From contig DATLOC010000005.1 in the NCBI GenBank assembly GCA_035536455.1, forward strand, positions 26,521 through 90,520: 64,000 nt of DNA, read 5' to 3'. The notes under the pieces were generated by a model. That model was given only the letters and a program-made list of their open reading frames with translations, had not been told where the DNA came from and searched no databases. A program made the translations under genes and the position numbers. This DNA comes from DASUNQ01 sp035536455. Its GTDB lineage: Bacteria > Acidobacteriota > Thermoanaerobaculia > Multivoradales > UBA5704. Positions 43,503-51,988 of this stretch are shown here, piece after piece (within the stretch, counting starts at the first letter, position 1; each line of letters opens with the position of its first letter).

Positions 43503-45217
43503 CGCCGCGCCGCTCTCGACCTCATCTCCAGCTCGCCCTTCTCCTCTTCTGCGGCGCCTGCGGTGGCGACGCGGGGGAAGTGCGCGCCGCGGCGCCGGCA
43601 GCGCCCCAAGCGCCGGCGCCACTGGCGCTCCTCGGCACGAGCGCCGTCGTCCTGAGAGTGCCCGCCGGGGAGGCGGCGAGGCCGGAGATCGCCGAGCTCG
43701 CCCGCGCCCTCGACGCCGCTGCCGCGGCGATGGCGCGGCGGGTGCCGCTGGATCTCGATGTCCCGGTCACCCTCGTCCTCCAGCCGGACTTCACCGCCCA
43801 GGGGGTGCAGGCCGCCGCGATCGGCGAGGCGGTCCCCGGCCCCGGCGCCGACCTCCACCTGGTTTTCCACCCCGACGATCTCCACGCCTACGAGAACGCC
43901 GTCGCCGCCGTGCTCCTCCGCCGCGCCGGCCTCGCCGACGGGCTCCCCGTCTGGCTCGCCCGCGGCGCCGCGCTCTGGCTCGCCGGGGACTGGTACGGCC
44001 GTCCCTGGCGCGACTGGCTGCCGGCGCTCGCCTCAGCCGGCGCGCTCCCGGCCGCCGACGAGCTCCTCGCCGCCGAGCCGCAGCGAGACTCCTCGGCGCC
44101 GCTTTGGACCCCCGCCGCCGCGGCCGTCGTCGATTCTCTTCCGGGCGCCACCCTGCGCGAGAAGCTCGCTACCCCCCCGCCGCGCGCGCAGGTCGAAACC
44201 GCGCTCGCGGCGCTCGCCCGCCTGCCGGCGCCGCCCGCTCCGCCTTCCCGCTCCCTACCCAGCTCCTCCCCTTTCCTCGCCGGCGTCTCCCTCGCCATGG
44301 CCAACAGCCTCGAAGGGGGCTACCACGCGCCCGGCCTCGAGCGAGCGCTCGACGCGGTGCAAGGGCTCGGCGCCAACGCCGTGTCGCTCATGCCCTTCGC
44401 CTTCCAGCGCGGTGCGGCGAGCCCGGACCTCGGCTTCCTGCACGACCGCCCCGGCGGCGAGACCGACGTCGGCCTGATCCACGCCGCCCGCCGCTGCCGA
44501 GCGCGCGGCCTCTCGGTGCTCTGGAAACCGCACATCTGGGTCTCGCACGACAGCTGGCCGGGCGAGATCGCGATGGCGAGCGAGGAGGACTGGGCGCGCT
44601 GGTGGCGCGGTTACCGCCGCTACGTCCTCCACCACGCCTTCCTCGCCCGCTGGGCGGAGGCCGACCTTTTCGCCGTCGGCGTCGAGCTGTCGCGCACGCT
44701 GGGGCGGGCGGCGGAGTGGCGGCGGCTGATCGCCGACGTGCGGCAGCTCTACCCGGGGCCGCTCACCTACGCCGGCAACTGGAACGGCGACCTCGAAGCC
44801 GCCCCGTTCTGGGACGACCTCGACCTCCTGGGCGTCGACGCCTATTTCCCGCTGTCGGCCTCGCCCGAGGCGACGCCGGCGGAGCTTCGGGCCGGCGCCG
44901 CGCGGGTGCGCGAGCGGCTCGCCGCCGCGGCGGCGAAGCACGGGAAGCCGGTGCTTCTCACCGAGGTCGGCTTCGCCGCCCGCCGCGGCGCCTGGATCGA
45001 GCCGCACGTCGAAGGCGGCGAGCTGTCGGTCGAGGATCAGGCGCGCGCCTACGAGGCGCTCTTCGCCGGGCTCGGGCGCCCGCCCTGGCTCGCCGGCACC
45101 TACGTCTGGAAGGTCTTCAGCGGCCCGCGGCGGCGCGGCGGCGCTCCCGGGCCGGACTTCCAGCTCCTCGGCCGCCCGGCCGAAGCCGTGGTGCGGGCCT
45201 ACTACGCCGACCGCTAG
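43499..45217 (+). CDS. Glycoside hydrolase-like lipoprotein (GH113-type TIM barrel)
   Basis: The GTG start overlaps the pyrC stop, and the product has 572 residues. The signal ends in a lipobox (LLFCGAC), so it is lipid-anchored. Residues ~60-230 resemble a gluzincin-like or anchoring domain with no HExxH. From FLAGVSLAMANSLEGGYH (about residue 260) a TIM barrel follows. It has GLSVLWKPHIWV, LTYAGNWNGD and VLLTEVGFAARRG, whose Glu residues and order recall GH113 beta-mannanases. The end, TYVWKVFSGP, also fits. The fusion of an N-terminal unknown part with the barrel is unusual. It has no obvious link to pyrimidine synthesis apart from transcription. Confidence 0.7.
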   Translation: MTPRRSRPHLQLALLLFCGACGGDAGEVRAAAPAAPQAPAPLALLGTSAVVLRVPAGEAARPEIAELARALDAAAAAMARRVPLDLDVPVTLVLQPDFTAQGVQAAAIGEAVPGPGADLHLVFHPDDLHAYENAVAAVLLRRAGLADGLPVWLARGAALWLAGDWYGRPWRDWLPALASAGALPAADELLAAEPQRDSSAPLWTPAAAAVVDSLPGATLREKLATPPPRAQVETALAALARLPAPPAPPSRSLPSSSPFLAGVSLAMANSLEGGYHAPGLERALDAVQGLGANAVSLMPFAFQRGAASPDLGFLHDRPGGETDVGLIHAARRCRARGLSVLWKPHIWVSHDSWPGEIAMASEEDWARWWRGYRRYVLHHAFLARWAEADLFAVGVELSRTLGRAAEWRRLIADVRQLYPGPLTYAGNWNGDLEAAPFWDDLDLLGVDAYFPLSASPEATPAELRAGAARVRERLAAAAAKHGKPVLLTEVGFAARRGAWIEPHVEGGELSVEDQARAYEALFAGLGRPPWLAGTYVWKVFSGPRRRGGAPGPDFQLLGRPAEAVVRAYYADR

Positions 45218-46506
45218 AGCACGCGCCCGGCGCGGAGGAAGACCGGCCAGCGCAGCGTGCGCACCGGCTCCGGCCCCCAGGCGGCGGCGAGGTCGTCGCG
45301 GACGAGGTCGAGCGGGTCGCGGCCGGTCGCCTTGCGGAAGCGCTGGCAGGCCGACCAGGTAGCCAGGTAGCGCAGGAGGCGCTCGCGGTCCCAGCGCTCC
45401 TCCTGCGCCATCGGCTCCATCTCGACCTCGTCGAAGGGGAACGGGATCGTGCGGTACTCCTCGTCCACCCACCGCCGCTCGGGCGGCCAGTGCTCGCGGA
45501 CCAGCTCGTAGGCCAGGCGGTCGATCACCGCGTCGACCGCCGGGTCCACCCGCGCCAGGTTGTAGGTCCAGACCGCGATCGCGCCGCCGGGCGCCAGGAC
45601 GCGCCGCGCCTCGGCGTAGAAGTCGTCGAAGCGGAACCAGTGCAGGGCCTGCGCCGCGGTCACCAGATCGACGGAGCCGTCGGCGAGGCCGGCCCCCTCG
45701 GCGCGGGCGATGCGGTACTCGACGCGCGGGTGGGGCGCGGCGTGGGCGAGCTGCTCGGGGCTGGCGTCGGTCGCGACGACGCGCTCGAAGCACGCCGCGA
45801 GCCCCACCGCCGCCTGGCCGTTGCCGGTGCCGGCGTCCCAGGCGAGGCGGCGCGCGCCGGGGAGGGCGGCGACGCGGGTGAAGAGCTCGGGCGGGTAGCC
45901 CGGGCGGTGCGCCTTGTAGTCCGCGGCGTGGCCGGAGAAGTGGTCGGGGAAGGCGCGCGACGCCTCCCACTCGGCGCGCGTCAGGCGGACGAGGAGGAAG
46001 GTGTCCTCGGGGCCCCACTTGGGATCGGGATTGCCGCCGACGCCGGTCTGCCGGAACCCGGCGCGCTCGAGCACCGTGCGCGAGGCCGGGTTCCGTTCGA
46101 GGCAGGAGGAGCGCAGCTCGTCGAGCCCCAGCTCGCGGAACGCGAAGGCGACCGCCAAGCGCGCGGCCGCGGTGGCGTAGCCGCGCCCCCAGTAGCGGCG
46201 GCCGATCCAGTAACCCAGCTCGGCGCCGCGCGGCTCGCCGCCGACGCTGTGCAGGCCGACGACGCCGGCGAGTGTCCCGCCGGCGAGGACCGCGAAGGCG
46301 AAGTCCGTCCCGGCGGCGGTCTTGGCGACCATGTCGCGGATGAACGCGGCGGCGCCGTCGGGCGGATAGGGGGCGGGGATGTTCGAGGTCGCGGCGATCG
46401 CCGGGTCGGAGACCAGGGCCTGCACTGCCGGCGCGTGCTCCATCCCGATCGGCGCCAGCCGCACCGCCGGCGCAGCCGCGGCGGGTGCCGGCGGCGCCGC
46501 GCTCAT
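45214..46506 (-). CDS. GNAT acetyltransferase fused to a class I methyltransferase
   Basis: The ATG at 46506 overlaps the adenosine deaminase stop, giving 430 residues. Residues ~16-180 are a RimJ/RimL-like GNAT domain (YWIGRRYWGRGYATAAARL, then RNPASRTVLERAGF). Residues ~190-430 are a SAM-dependent methyltransferase (DAGTGNGQAAVGLA, VVATDASPEQL, VTAAQALHWFRFD). Each domain looks complete and the linker is short. The gene converges with the lipoprotein gene, the two stops sharing a CTAG. Target and role are unknown; both activities may modify one molecule, such as a ribosomal or small-molecule amine. Confidence 0.8.
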   Translation of the reverse strand: MSAAPPAPAAAAPAVRLAPIGMEHAPAVQALVSDPAIAATSNIPAPYPPDGAAAFIRDMVAKTAAGTDFAFAVLAGGTLAGVVGLHSVGGEPRGAELGYWIGRRYWGRGYATAAARLAVAFAFRELGLDELRSSCLERNPASRTVLERAGFRQTGVGGNPDPKWGPEDTFLLVRLTRAEWEASRAFPDHFSGHAADYKAHRPGYPPELFTRVAALPGARRLAWDAGTGNGQAAVGLAACFERVVATDASPEQLAHAAPHPRVEYRIARAEGAGLADGSVDLVTAAQALHWFRFDDFYAEARRVLAPGGAIAVWTYNLARVDPAVDAVIDRLAYELVREHWPPERRWVDEEYRTIPFPFDEVEMEPMAQEERWDRERLLRYLATWSACQRFRKATGRDPLDLVRDDLAAAWGPEPVRTLRWPVFLRAGRVL

Positions 46507-47507
46507 CGCGGGGCGGCCGCCGTCCGGGCCAGCGCGGCCTTCTCGTCGTCGCCGAGAAAGGCGACCGCGAGCGCATTGGCCTGGGCCTGGCGCGCCAGCC
46601 CGGGGGTGAGGCCGCAGGCCGGGGCGGCGACCCGGTACTCGTAGGGCAGGTCGATGCCGCTGATGCCGGGGTCGTCGGTGTTGAGCGTGGCGCGGAGGCC
46701 GCGCTCGAGGAACGCGCGCAGCGGGCTTCCGGCGTAGCCGCGGACGGTGCTCGTCTGGACGTTGCTCGTCGGGCAGACCTCGAGGCCGATGCCGCGCTCG
46801 GCGAGGTGGTCGAGGAGCGCCGGGTCCTCGGCGGCGCGCACGCCGTGGCCGATCCGCTCCGCCCCCAGCTCGCGCAGCGCCTGCCAGACGCTCGCCGCCC
46901 CCGCCGCCTCGCCGGCGTGGATGGTGATCCGCCAGCCGGCGTCGCGGCCGCGCCGGAAGTGCTCGACGAAGAGGTCGCCCGGAAAGCCCGCCTCGTCGCC
47001 GGCCAGGTCGAGGGCGACGAGGCGGTCGCGCTGCGTCAGGAGCGCCGCCAGCTCCCGCTTGGCGACCTCGGGGCCGTAGGTGCGCGAGAGGATCCCGATC
47101 AGCCCGACCGGCACCCCGAAGTCGCGGACGCCCGCGGCCACCCCGTCGGCGACCGCCTCGACCACTCCCGCCGGGTCGAGCCCGTGCGGCTCGGCCATGA
47201 ACCAGGGCGAGAACCGCAGCTCGACGTACGCGAGCCCCTCGCGCGCCGCGTCCTCGACGTTCTCGTAGGCGACACGCCGGCAGGCGTCGTAATCGGCCAG
47301 CACCCCGACCATCCAGCGGAACTTGCCGATGAAGGACATGAGGTCCGGCTCGGGCTCGACGACCTGCACGTGCGGCCGCAGCCCCTCCTCGTCCCAGGCA
47401 GGGAGGGGGAGATCGTGCTTCCGGCCGAGGTCGAGGATCGTCGAAAGACGGACCGAGCCGTCGAGATGGCGGTGGAGGTCGATCAGCGGCAGCGCGGGAT
47501 CGATCAC
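46503..47507 (-). CDS. add: Adenosine deaminase
   Basis: The 334-residue protein is close to the enterobacterial Add over its full length. It has DLHRHLDGSVR (zinc ligands), ELRFSPWFMA, HAGEAAG with catalytic Glu, ERIGHGVRA, TSNVQTSTV and the NTDDPG ligand. It converts adenosine to inosine in purine salvage. It overlaps the following fusion gene by 4 bp (ATGA). Confidence 0.93.
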   Translation of the reverse strand: MIDPALPLIDLHRHLDGSVRLSTILDLGRKHDLPLPAWDEEGLRPHVQVVEPEPDLMSFIGKFRWMVGVLADYDACRRVAYENVEDAAREGLAYVELRFSPWFMAEPHGLDPAGVVEAVADGVAAGVRDFGVPVGLIGILSRTYGPEVAKRELAALLTQRDRLVALDLAGDEAGFPGDLFVEHFRRGRDAGWRITIHAGEAAGAASVWQALRELGAERIGHGVRAAEDPALLDHLAERGIGLEVCPTSNVQTSTVRGYAGSPLRAFLERGLRATLNTDDPGISGIDLPYEYRVAAPACGLTPGLARQAQANALAVAFLGDDEKAALARTAAAPR

Positions 47508-47556
47508 GGGCGGCGGGTCCGCGGCGGATCTTACCCGGCCGGACGGGCGGCGTTGC

Positions 47557-47562
47557 TAGACT
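47557..47562 (+). promoter_or_regulatory. -10 box TAGACT, leaderless (VOC gene)
   Basis: TAGACT ends 7 nt before the ATG at 47570; no ribosome binding site is present. Confidence 0.45.
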
Positions 47563-47569
47563 TCGTCGC

Positions 47570-47992
47570 ATGAAACTCGACATCTACCTCAACTACGCCG
47601 GCAACTGCGAGCAGGCGTTCCGCTTCTACGAGCAGCACCTCGGCGGCAAGATCGCATCGATGATGCGGCACGGCGAACAGCCGAGCCAGGGCAACGTCCC
47701 GGCCGACTGGCACAACGCCATCCTGCACGCCCGCATGGAGATCGGCGGGACGGTCCTGATGGGCGCGGACATCCCCGGCGCCGAGCCCATGCGCAGCGCC
47801 TATCTGACCCTCGGGGTGGACAGCGACGAGGAAGCCGACCGCATCTATGACCTGCTGTCCGACGGCGGCCAGATCTTCATGAAGATGGAGGAGACGTTCT
47901 TCGCGTCCCGCTTCGCCATGCTCCGGGACAAGTTCGGCACCTCGTGGATGCTCCTCCACGAACGTCCGGCGACGGAGCGTCCAGGCAGGTAG
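47570..47992 (+). CDS. VOC family protein, PhnB-like
   Basis: The 140-residue protein has one pair of beta-alpha-beta-beta-beta modules: YLNYAGNCEQAFRFYEQHLG at the start and DSDEEADRIYDLLSDGG near residue 85. It ends with the PhnB-type FGTSWMLLHE. Members of this subgroup are of uncertain function and often lack a metal site. It is convergent with the next membrane protein. Confidence 0.85.
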   Translation: MKLDIYLNYAGNCEQAFRFYEQHLGGKIASMMRHGEQPSQGNVPADWHNAILHARMEIGGTVLMGADIPGAEPMRSAYLTLGVDSDEEADRIYDLLSDGGQIFMKMEETFFASRFAMLRDKFGTSWMLLHERPATERPGR

Positions 47993-48017
47993 CGCGCGGC
48001 GCCGACGCCGGATCGAA

Positions 48018-48398
48018 TCACTGCCGTGCCGCGAGGAGCGCGTAGGCGCAGGCGCTCCCGACCATGACCACGCCCCCCCAGAGCGAGACGGGGAGCAGGT
48101 AGGAGGCGTCGCTGCCGTCGGTCACGATGAGGTACACCCACTCGTCGAGCGCCAGGCTCAGCCCGACGCCGAAGACCCCGGCGCAGACGTCGAGGAGGCG
48201 CTCGGGGCCGCGCCGCACGGCCAGCGGCACGCCGCCGGCGGTGATCAGGAGGAGGCCGGTGAAGAGGTGGTGGACGTTGTAGCCGGCGACGTCGAGGTTG
48301 GACTCCGGCGAGGCGTGGAGGAGCAGGCGGAAGAGCGCGAACGGCAGGACGAGTGCGAGCAGGAAGAGCCGCAGGCGGCGGCGGTCGGTGGCCGGCAT
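48018..48398 (-). CDS. Hypothetical inner membrane protein, four helices
   Basis: The 126-residue product has helices at about residues 9-27, 42-60, 67-90 and 103-123. HHLFTGLLLITAG and LDEWVYLIV contain conserved-looking His, Asp and Glu residues between or inside helices. I do not recognise the family with certainty. It starts with ATG 13 nt after a TAGACT box and has no clear ribosome binding site. Confidence 0.6.
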   Translation of the reverse strand: MPATDRRRLRLFLLALVLPFALFRLLLHASPESNLDVAGYNVHHLFTGLLLITAGGVPLAVRRGPERLLDVCAGVFGVGLSLALDEWVYLIVTDGSDASYLLPVSLWGGVVMVGSACAYALLAARQ

Positions 48399-48428
48399 GG
48401 CGGACCGGCGGAGTCTAGCCGAGGCGCT

Positions 48429-49070
48429 TCAGCCCGATCCGCGCTCGAGAGCAGCCGCCACGATCGGCTTGGCCCAGTCCGGCATTTGCGACAGGTCCTC
48501 GGGGCCGACGATCCTTCCCGTCTCCAGGTGCAGCACGAGTTGTGGAGTGGGCACTTGACCCGCCTCGGGGTCCGCGTCAGCGCTGTTGTCGTAGACCCGC
48601 AGCTCCGCCAGCGACGGCATGAGCTGCACGAGGTTCAGGCGACTGCGCTTGTAGCGCCGCCGGATGATCTCCTCCGGGATGGCATGGCCGCCCCGGCGGA
48701 CGCGCGCCGCCACACGCTCGACGTGAAGCTCAGGGCTCGCCAGCCCCACGTACCAGACGCGGACCTCGATCCCGCTTCGCGCCGCCTCGGCGAGCAAGCG
48801 CGGGATCGTCTCGCCGCCGAGCGTCGTCTCGAAGGCAAAATCGAGGCGCTCCTCGATCGCGCGCTCAAGCAGCGCCCGGCCGATCCGCCATGCGGCGGCG
48901 TTGGCTTCGACCTCCGTTAATCCTAGCCGCTCGGCCAGTAGCTCGCGGGCAACTTCGTCGGGGTTGAAGTAGTCGGCGCCGGCAGCGCGGAAGGCCGCGC
49001 CGCCGATGCTGCTCTTGCCGGCTCCGTTGACGCCGGCCAGGACGTAGATGCGGGGCCGCTCGGCCGTCAG
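48429..49070 (-). CDS. Zeta toxin-like kinase
   Basis: The frame contains a Walker A motif AGVNGAGKSS near its start, then DYFNPDEVARELL and LDFAFETTLGGETIP. A lid region with ARVRRGGHAIPEE and RRYKRSRLNL completes a zeta-toxin/UDP-GlcNAc-kinase-like fold of about 210 residues. No ATG, GTG or TTG is found before the Walker motif in this frame. A CTG at 49070 overlaps the antitoxin stop (CTGA) and is the most likely coupled start. Zeta toxins phosphorylate peptidoglycan precursors. Here the partner is a Phd-type protein, not epsilon. Confidence 0.75.
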   Translation of the reverse strand: MTAERPRIYVLAGVNGAGKSSIGGAAFRAAGADYFNPDEVARELLAERLGLTEVEANAAAWRIGRALLERAIEERLDFAFETTLGGETIPRLLAEAARSGIEVRVWYVGLASPELHVERVAARVRRGGHAIPEEIIRRRYKRSRLNLVQLMPSLAELRVYDNSADADPEAGQVPTPQLVLHLETGRIVGPEDLSQMPDWAKPIVAAALERGSG

Positions 49071-49417
49071 CGCCGTCGCCGCGCTGCCTCGGCAGCCGCC
49101 CGACCGAGGGCCGCGGGCGTGGCGTTGAACGCCGCCTCCATCGCTTTCCTGGCCGCCGGTGTCTGCAGGCGCTCTAGGAGACCTTCGATCCGGCCGCCGA
49201 GCGCCTCGAGGCTCTCCGAGCGCGCGCTGCTCAGGGCCTCGAACTCCTCGTAGGAGAGCAGCACGGCTTTCGGCCCGTCGTGGCGGGTGATCGCGACTGC
49301 CCCAGAGACCGCGACGCGGTCGAGGATCTCGCCGAAGGCGTTCTCGGCCCGCGTGGCCGCGATCTCGGGGATTTCCACCACCTCACCGAGGCGGTTGCGG
49401 AACGTGCGTCTCGCCAT
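49067..49417 (-). CDS. Phd/YefM-type antitoxin
   Basis: From the ATG at 49417 the product has 116 residues. It shows EIAATRAENAFGEILDRVA, then AVAITRHDGPKAVLLSYEEF, the typical N-terminal DNA-binding domain of the Phd/YefM family. A helical tail of ~50 residues should wrap around the toxin. Its stop overlaps the start of the kinase-like toxin, giving a two-gene operon likely repressed by its own products. Confidence 0.8.
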   Translation of the reverse strand: MARRTFRNRLGEVVEIPEIAATRAENAFGEILDRVAVSGAVAITRHDGPKAVLLSYEEFEALSSARSESLEALGGRIEGLLERLQTPAARKAMEAAFNATPAALGRAAAEAARRRR

Positions 49418-49469
49418 CGTCCGGCAAATTAACACGAATGGCCAAAACGGCCGGGACCCGGCCGCGATC

Positions 49470-50021
49470 TCATCCGGCCGCTACGGGAACCGTGCGGAGA
49501 GCCGGCGGCGCGACGAGCAACGGGAACGGGTTGATCGCCCCGCCGCCCGGGGCGTAGACGCCGTAGTGGAGGTGCGGCGGGCCGCCGGCGGCGTTGCCGC
49601 TGTTGCCGACGTAGCCGATGACCTCGCCGGCCTCCACCCAATCGCCCTGGCGCGGCGCCGCCCAGTCGTCGAGGTGCGCGTAGTAGTGGCGGTAGCCGCC
49701 CGGCTCGAGGACGCTCACCACGCGCCCGCCCAGCCCGAACTCGCCACGCTGGATGACGATCCCCGGCGTGGCGCTCCCGACCGGCGTCCCGCGCGGCGCG
49801 AAGATGTCGATCCCCTCGTGCACCCGCCCGCCGCTCCGCGGGTCGCCGAAGCTGTCGTAGAGCGCGGCGGCGGCGATCCCGGCCACCGGCACCGGCAGCC
49901 ACACCGGCGGCGCGTCGTGCAGCAGCGAGAGCCTCCGCCCCCCCTCCCGCAACGTCGGCAACGAGCAGGCGGCAAGCGCCGCAAGGGCGGCGAAAGCGAC
50001 GAAACGTCCGGCGGTGCGCAT
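49470..50021 (-). CDS. M23 peptidase lipoprotein
   Basis: The ATG at 50021 gives 183 residues with a lipoprotein signal (lipobox LAAC). VHEGIDIFAP supplies the first His and Asp ligands and HLHYGVY the last, so the zinc site of LytM/M23 is complete. It likely cuts peptidoglycan crosslinks in the periplasm or regulates other hydrolases. An ATG at 50078 would add 19 residues before the signal and is less likely. The upstream region holds repeat array C. Confidence 0.82.
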   Translation of the reverse strand: MRTAGRFVAFAALAALAACSLPTLREGGRRLSLLHDAPPVWLPVPVAGIAAAALYDSFGDPRSGGRVHEGIDIFAPRGTPVGSATPGIVIQRGEFGLGGRVVSVLEPGGYRHYYAHLDDWAAPRQGDWVEAGEVIGYVGNSGNAAGGPPHLHYGVYAPGGGAINPFPLLVAPPALRTVPVAAG

Positions 50022-50134
50022 GAGACTGCCCCAGCAACAACTCTCGGGGCGGAGATATGCCTGCGGCCCGTGCGGCAAGCCCCTCCTTGTCCTCTGGAAG
50101 GGACAACTTCCGAAAGCGAAGCCTTTCCGTTAGG

Positions 50135-50370
50135 GAAGCTTCCCTTTTCGATGGGGAAGCTTCGCTCTTCAAAGGGGAAGCGTCCCTCTTCAAAGAGGAA
50201 GCTCCCCTGTTCAAAGGAGAAGCTTAGCTTTTGGAAGGTGAAGCTTCCCTTTTGGCTAGGGAAGCTTACTTTTTCAAAGGGGAAGCTTCCCTCCTGATGG
50301 GGGAAGCTTCCTTTACGCGGAGGAGGCTCCCTCACGCCAGAGAAGCTTCCGCCCTCACGGGAGAACCCTT
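50135..50370. repeat. Tandem array C: about ten exact 21-bp steps with a palindromic core
   Basis: The GAAGC of each unit falls at 50135, 50156, 50177, 50198, 50219, 50240, 50261, 50282 and 50303. It then continues with small shifts at 50323, 50342 and 50363. The best units read GGGAAGCTTCCC, a perfect 12-bp palindrome, separated by T/C-rich then A/G-rich bases. The AAGCTT sites make it easy to see. The array lies between the M23 gene start and a decayed nuclease gene, is less GC-rich than its surroundings and has no credible reading frame. Confidence 0.9.
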
Positions 50371-50400
50371 CCCCGCTCGTGAGGAGAGGCTCCCCGCCGC

Positions 50401-50871
50401 TCAGACCACGCGAACGACCAGCCTCCCCGACCGTACCTCCACCTCGCACGCCTTCCCCAGCTCGAACCGGCCGCCGCCCCGACAGCCGCAGGTCCGGCAC
50501 CCGCGCTTCCAGTCCAGCGCCCGCAGACCGTCCCCGACCGCCGCCCCGCCGCCCGTGCCCTCCGCGCCCGCTCGCTCTTCCACTCCTGCCGCGCGCGCCG
50601 CTCCACAGCGGCCGCGAGAGCACGCCCCGTCGCCCTCTCAGCAGCTCATCCGCTGCCGATGTTTGGACGACACCCCTTGCCGCAAGAAACTCGTGCCTTT
50701 CTTCCTGTTATAGTGGCTACTAACTGACAGGCCGCAGGTATCGAGATTGGGGCAGTCGGGGCGCCTGAACAGGCGACAGGTAAGTGTCGGCTATGCCGCC
50801 AGCGCCGGCTTCGGCGGGTCATCGAAGCAGAGTTGTGCAGCGGAGTTGGATTTCCCTGAGGCCACCACGCA
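50401..50871. other. Gap with no confident gene; possible minus-strand fragment at 50401-50583
   Basis: On the minus strand a 60-codon frame ends at 50401 and reads CRTCGCRGGG and later ACEVEVRSGRLVVRVV, which looks protein-like but lacks a known family and has only a GTG start. The region from 50640 is lower in GC. A TATAGT at 50709 could be a -10 box, without a matching -35. Confidence 0.3.
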
Positions 50872-51747
50872 ATGGCAAAGTCAAGACGGTAGCCCAATCC
50901 TATTGGCGAAGCCGACCTCATCGATTATCTCGATTCACAATCCGACTTCGCCTTCGAGCTCACGGTTCTCAAGACGCTCCTTGCTCACGGCTTCACCTGT
51001 GAACACGGTGGGTCCTATGATGATCCCATAACGCAGAACCTCGCGAATTTGATCTCCGCGCAACGAAAACGGTTAACGACTTCCGTATCCGTCTAACCGT
51101 CGAGTGCAAGAACCTACGAGATACGTCGCCGCTGCTGATTTCGGGTCTTCCCCGACGACCAGAGGAAGCGTTCCACGAGATTGTCTATTCGTTCGTACAG
51201 CTTCGGGTGGGTTCACTCCACTTGCACTTGAGCAGCGGGCCAAAGCCATACGGTGGTCAGGCGAGGACAGCATTTACAAGCCGACCGAAGTTGCGGGCAA
51301 ATCTTCTGCGCAAGTTCGGCGGCAGGATGATGGCATTGTCGGGAGCGATAGCGACGTCTACGCGAGGTGGGCCCAAGCAGTAAGTTCTGCGCAGACCCTA
51401 CTGACCGCGCCTGCTACGATGGTGAAGAGGATGGAAGGGAGCGCCTCTCCGTGGTATTCCCCCTCTTGGTTGTTCCTGATGGAATGCCTTGGTTGGCTGA
51501 TTTTGACGCGAATGGGTCCCGCCACGGTAAGCCACGCCAAGTGGAGCGCTGCTCCTATTTTATCGATAAACTCTACTTTGGTGGCGAGAAACTACATGGC
51601 TTCTGCTACCGGATTTCACATCTAGAGTTCGTTACCTTGGCCGGTCTCGTGAAGATTGTTAGCGACCTATTTAGCGAGCACGGGGTCGGAATTGTGTTTC
51701 GACCAAAATCTGACTCTAAGGATGCGCTTCTGAGTCGACTGGTCTAG
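50872..51747 (+). pseudogene. Multiply frameshifted PD-(D/E)XK nuclease-like gene
   Basis: The ATG at 50872 is followed by an early stop at 50890. The same frame then gives GEADLIDYLDSQSDFAFELT and HGFTCEHGGSYDDPIT. Another frame continues with REFDLRATKTVNDFRIRLTV, ECKNLRDTSPLL and EEAFHEIVYSF. A third gives GGFTPLALEQRAKAIRW and GEDSIYKPTEVAG, and a fourth segment runs from DRACYDGEEDG to SRLV before the TAG at 51745. FDLRA with VECKN fits the Asp and Glu-x-Lys of restriction-type nucleases. At least three frame changes and one stop mean it is dead. Composition (~55% GC) is foreign to the genome. Confidence 0.75.
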
Positions 51748-51964
51748 GCGGGAGAGTGTCTTGAGACGACCTCGCCCCGCGCTTTCTCCGCGAGGCCCTC
51801 TTGGATCGCGGCGAGTTCGTCGTGGTCGGCTCGTCGTCGATCGGCGCTGCGTCGAGGACGGCGCGAAGTGGATCTCGCAAGGACTCGAGGAAGCGCTTCG
51901 CCTCGGGCAGCTTCGCCTCGGGTAGCTCATCCACGAGAGCATGCAGCTCCTTCCGGTTCTCCAT
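51744..51964 (-). pseudogene. Frameshifted DUF2281-like antitoxin
   Basis: From the ATG at 51964 the frame reads KELHALVDELPEAKLPEAKR and FLESLRDP, typical of small antitoxin-like proteins. Near 51825 it turns into a basic, low-complexity tail. Shifting the frame by one base restores the expected ending DHDELAAIQEGLAEKARGE and a TAG at 51744. It therefore has one indel. No toxin gene lies next to it; the neighbour is the decayed nuclease, whose stop overlaps this one. Confidence 0.65.
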
Positions 51965-51988
51965 GGCACCAGTGTACACGGCCGGCGC

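Noticed and set aside
50135..50370. Array C as clustered HindIII sites from a cloning vector
   Set aside because: The units differ from each other and extend beyond the restriction site at a fixed step, unlike vector or adaptor sequence.
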